A DNA stretch of 40,472 nt from an uncultured Muribaculaceae bacterium (GCA_910584525.1 CAJUAT010000007.1:26469-66940), one strand, 5' to 3'; positions 24,122 to 31,483 are shown, counted from the stretch's first letter. A program made the numbers and translations. The notes: generated by a model not told the origin, from the sequence alone.

Positions 24122-24513
24122 CGCTTCTTCGGTTTAATGGTTATCTCTACCTCTCGCGGTTCAGACTCGCAATCCATATCGGGGAATAATCCTGCGTCAA
24201 GCAGGTACGTCTTACTATCGCTATGCCAAACGCAATTATAATCTCCAGTATCCGCTATTGGCTGATTTTTAAGGATAGGCTTCTTTTCATGCAGGAAAGC
24301 CTCTCCGTATGCTTCATCAATAGCCACCCAACCTTGAATGACGGTCGCTTCGCTGTCCGTCATGGACTGCTCTGCGGCGGCGCAGCCGTCTGTGTAGGCT
24401 TTGGCTAATATCTCTCGCGTTTTAGGCCACGGTGCTTTCTCTATGGTCAGAAGCAATTCGGGAATTTTCTTCTCGGCGTATTCCCGCGCCTGCAGGGATT
24501 TTGTCTTTGTCAT
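24118..24513 (-). CDS. Hypothetical protein, 131 aa
   Basis: Not recognised as a family. Its N-terminus (AREYAEKKI ... REILAKAYTDGCAAAEQSM) has the same short helix pair as the DUF551 protein two genes downstream, suggesting a shared small module. The middle (VIQGWVAIDEAYGEAFLHEKKPIL) and the final acidic-then-basic tail are not recognised. The ATG at 24513 lies 25 bp after the methyltransferase-like gene stop. Confidence 0.5.
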   Translation of the reverse strand: MTKTKSLQAREYAEKKIPELLLTIEKAPWPKTREILAKAYTDGCAAAEQSMTDSEATVIQGWVAIDEAYGEAFLHEKKPILKNQPIADTGDYNCVWHSDSKTYLLDAGLFPDMDCESEPREVEITIKPKKR

Positions 24514-24538
24514 ATCTCTCAGTTTTTAAGGTACTGTA

Positions 24539-25516
24539 TCAATCTTTATTTGCACTCTCATTTAGTCGGCTGATTATCTCCCTTTCCCTGTCACTAAGCT
24601 TCCATTCAATATGTTCTGCCTCTGCCGCTGCTGCTGCCGCTGCTGCCGCTGCTGCTGCCGCTGCTGCCGCTGCTGCTGCCGCTGTCGCTGCTGCCACTGC
24701 TGCTGCCGCTGCCGCTCTGTCCGAGAGTAGCCACCCGGCACCGAAAATAGTTTTCTTATGAGCCTTCTGAGAATCCAGTCTTTTTATATATTCGCATTCA
24801 TCGGTGGGGATGCGGAGGTCTATGCCGCAGCTCTTATTGGATATTTTCTGCAACAACGCCGCAGAGGTGACATTTGAGGGGTACACATACACAGGAGGGG
24901 TCCATTTCGGTGTCTCCTTCTTGGCTTGGATTTCGGCTTCCTTTATCCTCTGGGCCAGTGTGCCCGATACGATCAGCCTGTCATCACACGGAATGTTGGT
25001 CACAAAGCTTGTGGGAATTTTCGCGCCGTTTTCATAGGTGATATTATAGCCGCAAACCACAAATGTTTCAGTGCCTATTAAACATGAGCATAAAGTCAGA
25101 GAGGGGGCAAAGAGGAAATATCTTATCCCGTTATCATGATAGAACTTCCGGATTTTCGCCAATATCGAGAAGGGGGGATTATCAAGCACCAGGCAGTTGC
25201 CGGGATAATCATAATTTTCATAATCGCCGTCGGGACAGAAGGGGCGGCATATCTCCACGCCCTCCAGCGACATCAGATTCTTGTCGACCCATCCCTTTAT
25301 CGCCTCATAGACCAAGGGAGGGGTAAAACAGTCATCGCTGGTATGCTTATGCCGGAACTTGTCAAGGAACTGCTCATAATTGTTGAAGTCCTTCCTCATC
25401 CCTAACCCTGCCGTTCTTTTCACCCGCTCAGGCCGGGGCGCTTCAAAATCCCAGTCAGAAAACAACGTCGCCTGTGCGACGGTCTCTTGCTCCTTCTCTA
25501 AATTCTCTCTCTTCAT
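24539..25516 (-). CDS. Adenine-methyltransferase-like protein with a polyalanine tract
   Basis: The start at 25516 (MKRENLEKEQ) gives 325 residues; an in-frame GTG farther upstream is weaker. The central domain contains LDNPPFS (112-118), the NPPF/NPPY catalytic motif of N6-adenine methyltransferases, after FTPPLVYEAI and FCPDGDYENYDYPGN. I see no standard SAM-binding motif I (FxGxG), so the domain may be degenerate or a variant. Residues 268-298 form 31 nearly continuous alanines with one Val and one Thr, and a charged C-terminal tail of about 27 residues follows. Phage methyltransferases usually protect the phage DNA from host restriction. It is the first gene after the eight-site array. 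Confidence 0.6.
   Translation of the reverse strand: MKRENLEKEQETVAQATLFSDWDFEAPRPERVKRTAGLGMRKDFNNYEQFLDKFRHKHTSDDCFTPPLVYEAIKGWVDKNLMSLEGVEICRPFCPDGDYENYDYPGNCLVLDNPPFSILAKIRKFYHDNGIRYFLFAPSLTLCSCLIGTETFVVCGYNITYENGAKIPTSFVTNIPCDDRLIVSGTLAQRIKEAEIQAKKETPKWTPPVYVYPSNVTSAALLQKISNKSCGIDLRIPTDECEYIKRLDSQKAHKKTIFGAGWLLSDRAAAAAAVAAATAAAAAAAAAAAAAAAAAAAAEAEHIEWKLSDREREIISRLNESANKD
24623..24715 (-). repeat. GCN triplet repeat encoding a 31-residue alanine tract
   Basis: On the coding strand the segment is an unbroken series of GCA and GCG codons apart from one GTG and one ACA: six Ala, Val, three Ala, Thr, then twenty Ala. The mixed codons form a pattern of short periods (GCA GCA GCG and GCA GCG). 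Trinucleotide runs change length by slippage without frame loss, so strains may differ. Confidence 0.95.
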
Positions 25517-25555
25517 ACCTTCGTTTTGTTTGGTTGCTTTGTTTGGTTGGTCCTG

Positions 25556-25823
25556 AAGTGGCACCGTAACGGCTTCATTTCCGGTGCCACCCTTATTTGC
25601 TGAATTTCAGCCAGTTACACCGATGTGGCACTGAAAGGCACCGAAATCCTATATAAATAAAATACTAGTTTGTATAATTACATGTAATATATTGCCTCAT
25701 ATTTGCATTTTTCGTTTTTTGCTTTATAAGAAATTACGGTGCCACTGGTGCCACTTGGGGTTAATATATTGGTTTTCAGCTTCTTAAGGTGGCACCGAAA
25801 ATTACTAAAATACGGTGCCACTT
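25556..25823. repeat. Mirror-symmetric array of eight GGTGCCAC sites (origin or operator candidate)
   Basis: The core is read as GTGGCACC at 25558, 25625 (ending T), 25635 (as AAGGCACC) and 25789, and as GGTGCCAC at 25583, 25738, 25747 and 25814. Both outer pairs are inverted pairs with starts 25 bp apart, and both 34-bp gaps (25591-25624 and 25755-25788) are equal. Site pairs a/h, b/g and c/f have the same coordinate sum (51379), so the whole set is a large dyad centred near 25689.5; the fourth pair is one base off. An extra mirrored GCTGAA is at 25599-25604 and 25775-25780. The inner 95 bp are AT-rich with a 12-bp palindrome at 25677-25688. No gene lies between 25517 and 25822. Confidence 0.9.
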
Positions 25824-28354
25824 TAGACAATATCATAGCTTTCATCCCTTCCCACTTCTTTCACCCAGCCTTTACCACGCCCATAAATGGCGTCAGTCGG
25901 TATATGTCCCACTTTCTTCCACTCCGGATGACACTTGTCCATATACTTGGCGATCATGCGCCCCGCCGCCGAATATTCACGGCTCCCTTCCCGGAGGTTC
26001 ATACACTCCGTCAGCAGCTCCTTGAGGCATACTTGTGTACGTGGCTCGCTTGCATCGGCTATAAACATCGTACCCTGGATGAACTGCTTCCGCTGCGCTC
26101 TGGAAAGTCGTGGCCAGTCGTCCGGCAACGGCTTCTCCAGATACTCGTCGATAACCTCAAACATCGGGTCGCTGATGTCGAAGTTGTGCTCCTTGGCTTT
26201 CGCCAGAGCCGCCTTGGCTATCTCGTCGGGCATGTAGAGCCGGAACCCGTTGCGGTACAACGTCACTGCCTCCGCCCACAGCTGGTCGCGCCATCGGTCC
26301 ACATAGTCCCAGCTATTGACCTTAATGTTCGCCGGCACGCACGTCACCACCGGAAAGCGCCGGTTGTCGCCATACCCGCGCAGGCAGTAGTGGTCGTTGG
26401 TCGTGGCCGTGAACACCGTCTGACGCGGCACCGACACCGTGTCACGCCCATAGGGCGAGCGGTACTTGTCGTGCGTGGAGGTCAGGAAGTTCTTCACCGT
26501 GTCGAGATCGGCGTTGTTGATGCTCGACATCTCGCCGACTTCATAGATCAGCACGCCGCGGATGTTGATCATGGCATCCTTGTTGCCGATAGGCAGCGCC
26601 GAGTCGGAAAACCATTCGCCGCCCAGCTTTGCCAGCAGCGTCGACTTGCCGCACCCCTCCGGACCATACAGTGTGATACACAGATCATACTTCACGCCCG
26701 GCGCGTTGACCCTTGCCACCGCCGACACCAGCAGAGCCTTGGCCAGCCAGCGGTTAAGCTCCGTATCCTCGGCGCCCAGCGTCACTGTGAACAGACCCGC
26801 CAGCCGCGGCACTCCGTCCCATTCAAGGCTGTCGAGGTAGTCGAGTACCGGATGATACTTCGACATGTCCTCCACGCCGCAGAGGGCGTCGTCGACGCTC
26901 TTCACCGACTTGACGCCGTAGCACCTCTCGAGCCATCGGCGCACCGCCGCGCGGTCGTTGTCGCCGAACTGGCTGTCATTGTCGTCGCGCCGTGTCCCGA
27001 AGGGTGTCCCCGTAATCTCCAGCCGCCCCGTGAAGCTGTTGTAACGCAGCTTGCCACGCAGGTCGGGATGATAGAGCAGCACCTTCATGATGTTGTCGCT
27101 CACCGGATCGAAGTTCCCTTTGCGGTCGAGACATCCGGCGTATATGTCGTCCCAGGAGGGGCCGGTTGTATCGGATATGGCGGTTGTATCGGATGTGTCA
27201 GTCGGGAGGGTTATGTCGGCGAAGGCGTCGCGGCCGCGTTCCGCCGCCTCCCTGGCGAGTTCGCGGCGCACCTCGGGGCGTTGCGCCGCCATGCGCGTCA
27301 TGGCCTCGAAGCTCGGCAGCCGCGTCACATCCTTAACCCTGCTCCCCGTGTCCTGACTGCCGTACAGATGCAGCCTCACAAGGTCGAAGGCGTTGACCTC
27401 CCGTCCCTGTATCGGGTCGGTGGCATGGTTGGAGTAGAGCCATGTGTCCTGATATGTCACGGCGCCGCCATGGGTGGTGCCCGCGGCATAGGTGTACCGC
27501 CCGTTGCGGTAAGGGGTATAGACATTCGGCAGGAACGTGGCTATGGCCTGCGAGATGGAGAAGGAGCGGCAGAAGGCCCCGACGATACCCTTCTTCCCCG
27601 TCGGGTCCTCCATGCCGCTCCCCTTGTCGGTTCCTTTGCCGCCGGCATTGGCATAGCGGCTCCATATCTCCAGCGCCCGCGGGTCCTGGTCGCCGCAGCC
27701 GGCGAGCTTGAAAAGATTCTCCTCATCGTCGGTACGCGGCCAGTACTTGGGGTCCTGCCAGTCGTCGGCATAGAGCTCCAGCACCCTGTCTGGGTCGAGG
27801 TAGTCGTCGGCGTCGTTGCTGTCGGCCACATACTCCGCGTCTACAGGCCGCGACGGGAAAAACATCATCCTCGACGGCTCGAAGGTGGTGCGGTCTATGC
27901 CCGTCATACCGATGGTAGCGGCCACCATCCGCGCCACGGCCTCGTAGGTCTCGGGGTCGAGGTCGCGCGACAGCGGCATAACCACCCGCACCCGCTGTGC
28001 CTCCGGACGGTGCTTGTGGGTGGAATGCACAAGCCAGCAGACGCCCGGAAACTTCTCCCTGAGCGACTCCATCAGCGAGGCGTCCCAGCCGTCGTAGTCG
28101 AGGGTCACCATCGAGCGCAGCTCCATGTTGGCCTTCTTGCGGATGCCGTCGCGGAGGATGCCGGCGACATAGCCGCCGACATCCTTCACATCGGTCTGCC
28201 TTTCCCTGCTCATCTGCAGGTACTCGTCGAGGGTTTCGCCGGTGACACGGAACGCGAGAAGCCTCTCCCTGAGCTCTTCCCAGCCCAGAGCCTCACAAGC
28301 CCACAGCGATGACTTCCGCGACTTGCCGGTGTAGATGGTTATTTTGCGTGTCAT
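25823..28354 (-). CDS. Primase-helicase (AEP primase and VapE/D5-like superfamily 3 helicase)
   Basis: This 843-residue protein starts phage replication. The N-terminal third is an archaeo-eukaryotic-type primase with the metal-binding pair Asp86/Asp88 (TLDYDGW) and STHKHRPEAQRVRVV following. A low-complexity linker with repeated Thr/Asp (about 387-397, encoded by an 18-bp near-repeat) joins it to a C-terminal VirE/VapE-type helicase: Walker A GPEGCGKST (564-572), Walker B-like VLIYEVGEM (601-609), sensor TATTND (649-654) and the Arg-finger region GDNRRFPVV (662-670). The gene ends two bases beyond the last copy of the eight-site array, as expected if its origin adjoins it. Confidence 0.92.
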   Translation of the reverse strand: MTRKITIYTGKSRKSSLWACEALGWEELRERLLAFRVTGETLDEYLQMSRERQTDVKDVGGYVAGILRDGIRKKANMELRSMVTLDYDGWDASLMESLREKFPGVCWLVHSTHKHRPEAQRVRVVMPLSRDLDPETYEAVARMVAATIGMTGIDRTTFEPSRMMFFPSRPVDAEYVADSNDADDYLDPDRVLELYADDWQDPKYWPRTDDEENLFKLAGCGDQDPRALEIWSRYANAGGKGTDKGSGMEDPTGKKGIVGAFCRSFSISQAIATFLPNVYTPYRNGRYTYAAGTTHGGAVTYQDTWLYSNHATDPIQGREVNAFDLVRLHLYGSQDTGSRVKDVTRLPSFEAMTRMAAQRPEVRRELAREAAERGRDAFADITLPTDTSDTTAISDTTGPSWDDIYAGCLDRKGNFDPVSDNIMKVLLYHPDLRGKLRYNSFTGRLEITGTPFGTRRDDNDSQFGDNDRAAVRRWLERCYGVKSVKSVDDALCGVEDMSKYHPVLDYLDSLEWDGVPRLAGLFTVTLGAEDTELNRWLAKALLVSAVARVNAPGVKYDLCITLYGPEGCGKSTLLAKLGGEWFSDSALPIGNKDAMINIRGVLIYEVGEMSSINNADLDTVKNFLTSTHDKYRSPYGRDTVSVPRQTVFTATTNDHYCLRGYGDNRRFPVVTCVPANIKVNSWDYVDRWRDQLWAEAVTLYRNGFRLYMPDEIAKAALAKAKEHNFDISDPMFEVIDEYLEKPLPDDWPRLSRAQRKQFIQGTMFIADASEPRTQVCLKELLTECMNLREGSREYSAAGRMIAKYMDKCHPEWKKVGHIPTDAIYGRGKGWVKEVGRDESYDIV

Positions 28355-28368
28355 GCGCGGAATTCAGT

Positions 28369-28396
28369 GATTAACGATTAACGATGAACGATTAAC
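28369..28396. repeat. Heptad tandem repeat, four GATTAAC units
   Basis: Four consecutive 7-bp units (GATTAAC, GATTAAC, GATGAAC, GATTAAC) lie in the 37-bp gap after the DUF2815 gene and supply its TAA stop. A longer array of the same unit in the opposite orientation is at 30686-30755. Confidence 0.85.
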
Positions 28397-28955
28397 AGAT
28401 GTCGTCGTCGTCGTCATCGGCGGCGGGGACGTCAATGTCGTTGAAGGAGTTTGACCCGTCGGAGCCTGTGAAGGCCGTGTCGTCGGCGGTCTTGAGAACC
28501 GCCGCCAGGCCTAAGGCCACGCCCTTGCCGCCGGCATTGTTATAGGCGTAGATGTTGAGGCACACTATCCCCCACATGCCTGAGTATATCTCCGACTCGT
28601 TGACGATGGGGAGCTTGTCGCGGTTCTGCACCGACACGGGTCGGTAGCTCTTGCAGTTGAAGTACTTGCGCCCTTTGAAGGCTGCATCCTCGCGCTCGTC
28701 GCCGTCATGGATGAGCTGCTTGAAGGTGGAGGGCCTCTTTCCTCCCCATACTCCTGAGGCTTCCGGTGTCTCACGGAACGCGGCGACAGCTTTCTCCACC
28801 ACGGCGCCATCCTCCCTGCTGACTATCACGCAGCAGGAATATGCAGGCTTGTCGTCCGGCTTGGCCGCATAGGGCTGCGTGAGGTGCTGATAGGCGATGC
28901 GCCCCTGTACAAATACTTTGGTGCCCTTTACCACGGGCTTGAATTTTGCTGGCAT
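28392..28955 (-). CDS. DUF2815-type single-strand DNA-binding protein
   Basis: The 187-residue product opens VVKGTKVFVQGRIAYQHLTQPY, an OB-fold-like strand, then CCVIVSREDGAVVEKAVAAF and the central KYFNCKSYRPVSVQNRDKLP. DUF2815 proteins are the phage ssDNA-binding proteins that usually accompany DUF2800 and primase genes. The C-terminus is a strongly acidic tail (AADDDDDDIC), as in SSB proteins, where it contacts other replication enzymes. It lies between the nuclease and primase genes, the usual order. Confidence 0.85.
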   Translation of the reverse strand: MPAKFKPVVKGTKVFVQGRIAYQHLTQPYAAKPDDKPAYSCCVIVSREDGAVVEKAVAAFRETPEASGVWGGKRPSTFKQLIHDGDEREDAAFKGRKYFNCKSYRPVSVQNRDKLPIVNESEIYSGMWGIVCLNIYAYNNAGGKGVALGLAAVLKTADDTAFTGSDGSNSFNDIDVPAADDDDDDIC

Positions 28956-28984
28956 AACTTATAATTTTATTGGTTGGTGTTTCT

Positions 28985-30163
28985 TTAAAATTCTATCTCC
29001 GCGAACGGGTTGATGTCCTGATAGGTCTGGCGCTTGTCGGTGTCGGGCACAACGGTAGGTTTGCCCGGTGCCTTGACGACACATTCCGCCGACAGCTCGG
29101 CAAACTTCTTCTTGCCCACGAGCTTCTCGAGGGCTGTTATGGTCTGCAGCTCCCTGGGCTTCATCACCGCGTCATCGTCCCAACCGGCCTCGATGAGCGC
29201 CGTGCGGAGCTTCACGGGGTCCGACACCTTGCGCGTCGACCTGCCGTTGACAACCTTGTAGCCGGGTACCTTCGTGCCTTCGAGGAGCCACGCCATGGCA
29301 CGGCTCTTGACGTTCTCTATCCACAGCGACAGCGGCTCCACCAACGGGAGGGCGGTACGGGCCAGCCCGTCGGGATCGCTGCTGTCGACATCATATAGCG
29401 ACGCGGCCAGCGCTACCCTGTCGAGCGCCGGACATCCCGACGACACCTTGCAGAAGCGGCAGTGCGAGCCAGCCTCACGGGCACCCAATCCCAGCGCGGC
29501 CACAGCCGCCAGCGGCTTCAGGTACGTGTCGGCCCAACTGTCAAGCTCCTCCACCGTTATCTCGTCGGTGGACACATTGCCGATACGGGGCTGCCAGATG
29601 GTCATACACACCGTTTTTATGCTCCGGCTTATGCCGAACTCATCCAGCGCCCCGAGGGCGTAGAGACGCATCTGAGGATTACCCACAGCCGATACCTCCA
29701 CGCCCTTGCCATACTTGAAGTCGAAGATGTGCAGCACATCACGCCCCACAACAACAGCGTCGGCAGTGCCGAAACTGCCGGGGGCATAGCTGTCAAGGTC
29801 GAGCGGCGTCTCCACATGTATCTCCGTATCCTCGTCCGCTTCCAGAAGGTCAAGGTAGCTGCCCCACACATGCTCGGCGTATTCCTGGGCGCAGGTCACC
29901 ATGTATTCGTCGGGCTCGCCCTGGATCTTGCATAGGTCGGCAATCTCTTTCTCCACGTCATCCACGGGGCGCCCCATCCGGCGGAGCAGCTCTTCAGCAC
30001 ACAAGGCATGGGCCAGCGTCCCCTCGGCGGCATAGACGCTGCCCTGGTCGGTGACCTTCGACTCCGCCACCGCCGAGGGCGTGCAGCGCAGCCACCGCGA
30101 CGCCGACGACGGCGTCAACACCGCGTGCGCCCGCTTCTCTGCATCTTTTTTATCCTTAGCCAT
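28985..30163 (-). CDS. DUF2800-type RecB/Cas4-like nuclease
   Basis: The 392-residue product belongs to the PD-(D/E)XK superfamily. Catalytic residues: Glu118 (VETPLD), Asp135 in GTAD, Asp148/Lys150 in FDFKYGKG and then Gln164. Cysteines 27 (WLRCTPS), 235, 238 and 244 (CRFC...C) are spaced as in Cas4- and AddB-type enzymes, whose iron-sulfur cluster joins the N- and C-terminal ends. The protein probably resects DNA ends for phage recombination, together with the ssDNA-binding protein encoded next. It begins 10 bp after the preceding gene. Confidence 0.85.
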   Translation of the reverse strand: MAKDKKDAEKRAHAVLTPSSASRWLRCTPSAVAESKVTDQGSVYAAEGTLAHALCAEELLRRMGRPVDDVEKEIADLCKIQGEPDEYMVTCAQEYAEHVWGSYLDLLEADEDTEIHVETPLDLDSYAPGSFGTADAVVVGRDVLHIFDFKYGKGVEVSAVGNPQMRLYALGALDEFGISRSIKTVCMTIWQPRIGNVSTDEITVEELDSWADTYLKPLAAVAALGLGAREAGSHCRFCKVSSGCPALDRVALAASLYDVDSSDPDGLARTALPLVEPLSLWIENVKSRAMAWLLEGTKVPGYKVVNGRSTRKVSDPVKLRTALIEAGWDDDAVMKPRELQTITALEKLVGKKKFAELSAECVVKAPGKPTVVPDTDKRQTYQDINPFAEIEF

Positions 30164-30174
30164 GATGAAAAGTA

Positions 30175-30681
30175 TCAGAAAGGATTTGAGATGAAGGACT
30201 TCGTGGCGGCATCATACTCCATGAGCATGGCCAGCTTCACAAACTCCGCCTTCTGGTCGTCGGTACGAAGGTCGGCTATCGAGCGGGCGGCGCCGTTGTG
30301 GGTCACCATCTGGATAAGTTCTTTGAGGCCGCGGTTCATAGCCTTGGCCATCTTCTGCTGGTCCTCTGTACGGTCCTCTTTGACAGCAGGTATGCCGAAC
30401 CCCTGCAGAAGTTTCTTCACCGCCTCCTCCGGCGTCTCCACCGCCTTGGGGGCTTCCGGCAGCGGTGCCGGCTCCCTCTTCGGCTTGGGAGCCGCTTCCG
30501 GCTCTGTCTCTGTCTCTGTCTCTGTCCGAACATGGTCAGCTTGTGCCGGAGCTTGTACAGCTTGTGCCGGAGCTTGTACAGCTTGTGCTGCCTGTGCAGC
30601 TTGTGCAGCTGCCTGCATGTTCTGAACGAGCTCTATCCGCAACGGTGAGAAGTTCACATTCACATTTACATCTATACCCAT
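30175..30681 (-). CDS. Hypothetical early protein with Ala/Gln-rich repeats, 168 aa
   Basis: Not recognised. The N-terminus is hydrophobic-polar (MGIDVNVNVNFSPLRIELV), then a stretch built of AQAVQAPAQA and QAAQAA units (about 25-48), an Asp/Glu/Thr section with TETETETEPE and a Pro/Ala/Lys-rich linker. The C-terminal ~80 residues (EEAVKKLLQGFGIP... and EFVKLAMLMEYDAATKSFI) look helical and folded. It lies upstream of the DUF2800 gene in the same transcript and may aid recombination, but nothing fixes a function. Confidence 0.55.
   Translation of the reverse strand: MGIDVNVNVNFSPLRIELVQNMQAAAQAAQAAQAVQAPAQAVQAPAQADHVRTETETETEPEAAPKPKREPAPLPEAPKAVETPEEAVKKLLQGFGIPAVKEDRTEDQQKMAKAMNRGLKELIQMVTHNGAARSIADLRTDDQKAEFVKLAMLMEYDAATKSFISNPF
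30502..30578 (-). repeat. Coding microsatellites in the Ala/Gln-rich gene
   Basis: Four copies of CTCTGT (30502-30525) encode alternating Thr and Glu, and a 21-bp unit is present twice without change (30537-30557 and 30558-30578) with a partial third copy after it. Both keep the reading frame. Confidence 0.85.
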
Positions 30682-30685
30682 ATTA

Positions 30686-30755
30686 TTAATCTTTAATCTT
30701 TAATCGTTTATCACTAACCTTTAATCTTTGATCTTTAATCGTTAATCGTTAATCA
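30686..30755. repeat. Heptad tandem repeat, ten TTAATCN units
   Basis: Ten unbroken 7-bp units (TTAATCT, TTAATCT, TTAATCG, TTTATCA, CTAACCT, TTAATCT, TTGATCT, TTAATCG, TTAATCG, TTAATCA) fill the gap between two early genes; one of the units supplies the TAA stop of the 89-residue protein gene. The unit is the reverse complement of that in the array at 28369-28396. Confidence 0.85.
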
Positions 30756-31011
30756 GTGACTCAAAGAGTTCCACGGCGGCGATGTGTTCCGGTGACCAGC
30801 AGCCCCGGTATACATCATCGAGGGGAGTGCCGGGGTCTGTGACATCGACAGAGGCCTCCGACTCGAACCGCTTCACGTTGCACCATATGCCGAAGGGGCC
30901 GCGCACCTGCACCGTCCATATGTCGACTCCCGCGCCACATTCGCACAGCGACGCGAGTATACGGTAATTCCCATGCTCGCGGTCCACCGAGTTTTGGTAT
31001 TGTTTCTTCAT
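30742..31011 (-). CDS. Hypothetical protein, 89 aa
   Basis: I choose the ATG at 31011 (MKKQYQNSV); the 45-codon upstream extension overlaps a structured RNA-like segment and is not coding-like. The product is unrecognised: a soluble protein with GNYRILASLCECGAGVDIW and a WTVQVRGPFGIWCNVKRFES strand pair, and a C-terminal half with DDVYRGCWSPEHIAAVELFE. It lies between the tRNA-like leader and the Ala/Gln-rich gene. Confidence 0.5.
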   Translation of the reverse strand: MKKQYQNSVDREHGNYRILASLCECGAGVDIWTVQVRGPFGIWCNVKRFESEASVDVTDPGTPLDDVYRGCWSPEHIAAVELFESLIND

Positions 31012-31036
31012 AGGATATTGTTGTTTATTGTTGTTA

Positions 31037-31149
31037 TGGCGCTCCCGGCAGGTGCGACCCTGCAACCTATTTGGCCTGTTATCAGCTGCGCGGCATTTCC
31101 GCAGCGGTTTCGGGAGCTTGTGCCATGCGGCCTTCACAGGTGGCATGGC
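31037..31149 (-). ncRNA. tRNA-like folded leader RNA (putative)
   Basis: On the minus strand a 7-bp closing stem (GCTCCCG 31117-31111 with CGGGAGC 31047-31041) encloses a 6-bp hairpin (GCTGCG/CGCAGC) and a 5-bp hairpin (GCAGG/CCTGC) that abuts the closing stem exactly as the T-arm abuts an acceptor stem. A single G and then CCA follow (31040-31037). A separate 7-bp hairpin (31143-31149 with 31122-31128) precedes it. It lacks a T-loop consensus and an anticodon arm, so it is not a working tRNA. It ends 25 bp before the 89-residue protein gene. Confidence 0.5.
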
Positions 31150-31273
31150 TCGTTTCTAACTATTAACATTCTTGCGTTAACCCAATTGATTGCTAAACAA
31201 TACGTGATGATATTAGCAGAAAGGAATAATCAGAACAACTCTAACAAAATTTTCGTAGCAGACTTGCAAACAG

Positions 31274-31483
31274 TTATCTCTTGTAGAGGCCTCTGGCATA
31301 CCCGTCCTTGCATTGTTTCTTCCGGCGGAGACATTCCTCGACCTTGTCGGTGTCGTAGATGAGTATGCGGCCATGGTTCACTATCAGGGCATCATCGATC
31401 ACTCCCTCGGCGCGCCACTTGGTGACGGTGCGGAGACTTACCCCGAAGAACTCCGCCAGCGCCTTATGTCCTCTGAGTCTCAT
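31274..31483 (-). CDS. DUF3853-like helix-turn-helix protein
   Basis: The ATG at 31483 (MRLRGHKALAEFF) overlaps the upstream stop by four bases, giving 69 residues. The HTH is clear: ALAEFFGVSLRTVTKWRAEGVID, then HGRILIYDTDKVEECL, the pattern of DUF3853/excisionase-like MerR-type proteins common in Bacteroidales phages and conjugative elements. It probably acts as an early regulator or as a directionality factor for the integrase at the right end. Confidence 0.72.
   Translation of the reverse strand: MRLRGHKALAEFFGVSLRTVTKWRAEGVIDDALIVNHGRILIYDTDKVEECLRRKKQCKDGYARGLYKR

Noticed and set aside
24600..24720. CRISPR array, suggested by the dense short repeats
   Set aside because: The repeats are triplets without spacers in a coding frame; no other array-like repeat-spacer pattern was found in the window.
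24432..24761. A rightward frame with a polyalanine run opposite the methyltransferase-like gene
   Set aside because: The triplet repeat reads as Ala in this direction too; the leftward frame has a catalytic motif and operon context.
25739..28312. A very long rightward frame (857 codons) opposite the primase-helicase gene
   Set aside because: It mirrors the helicase codons and has a His/Arg-rich low-complexity composition; the leftward frame has all primase and helicase motifs.
31037..31117. A functional tRNA gene
   Set aside because: The closing stem and CCA fit, but the T-loop is GTCGCA instead of the TTCRANY type, and no anticodon arm can be drawn.
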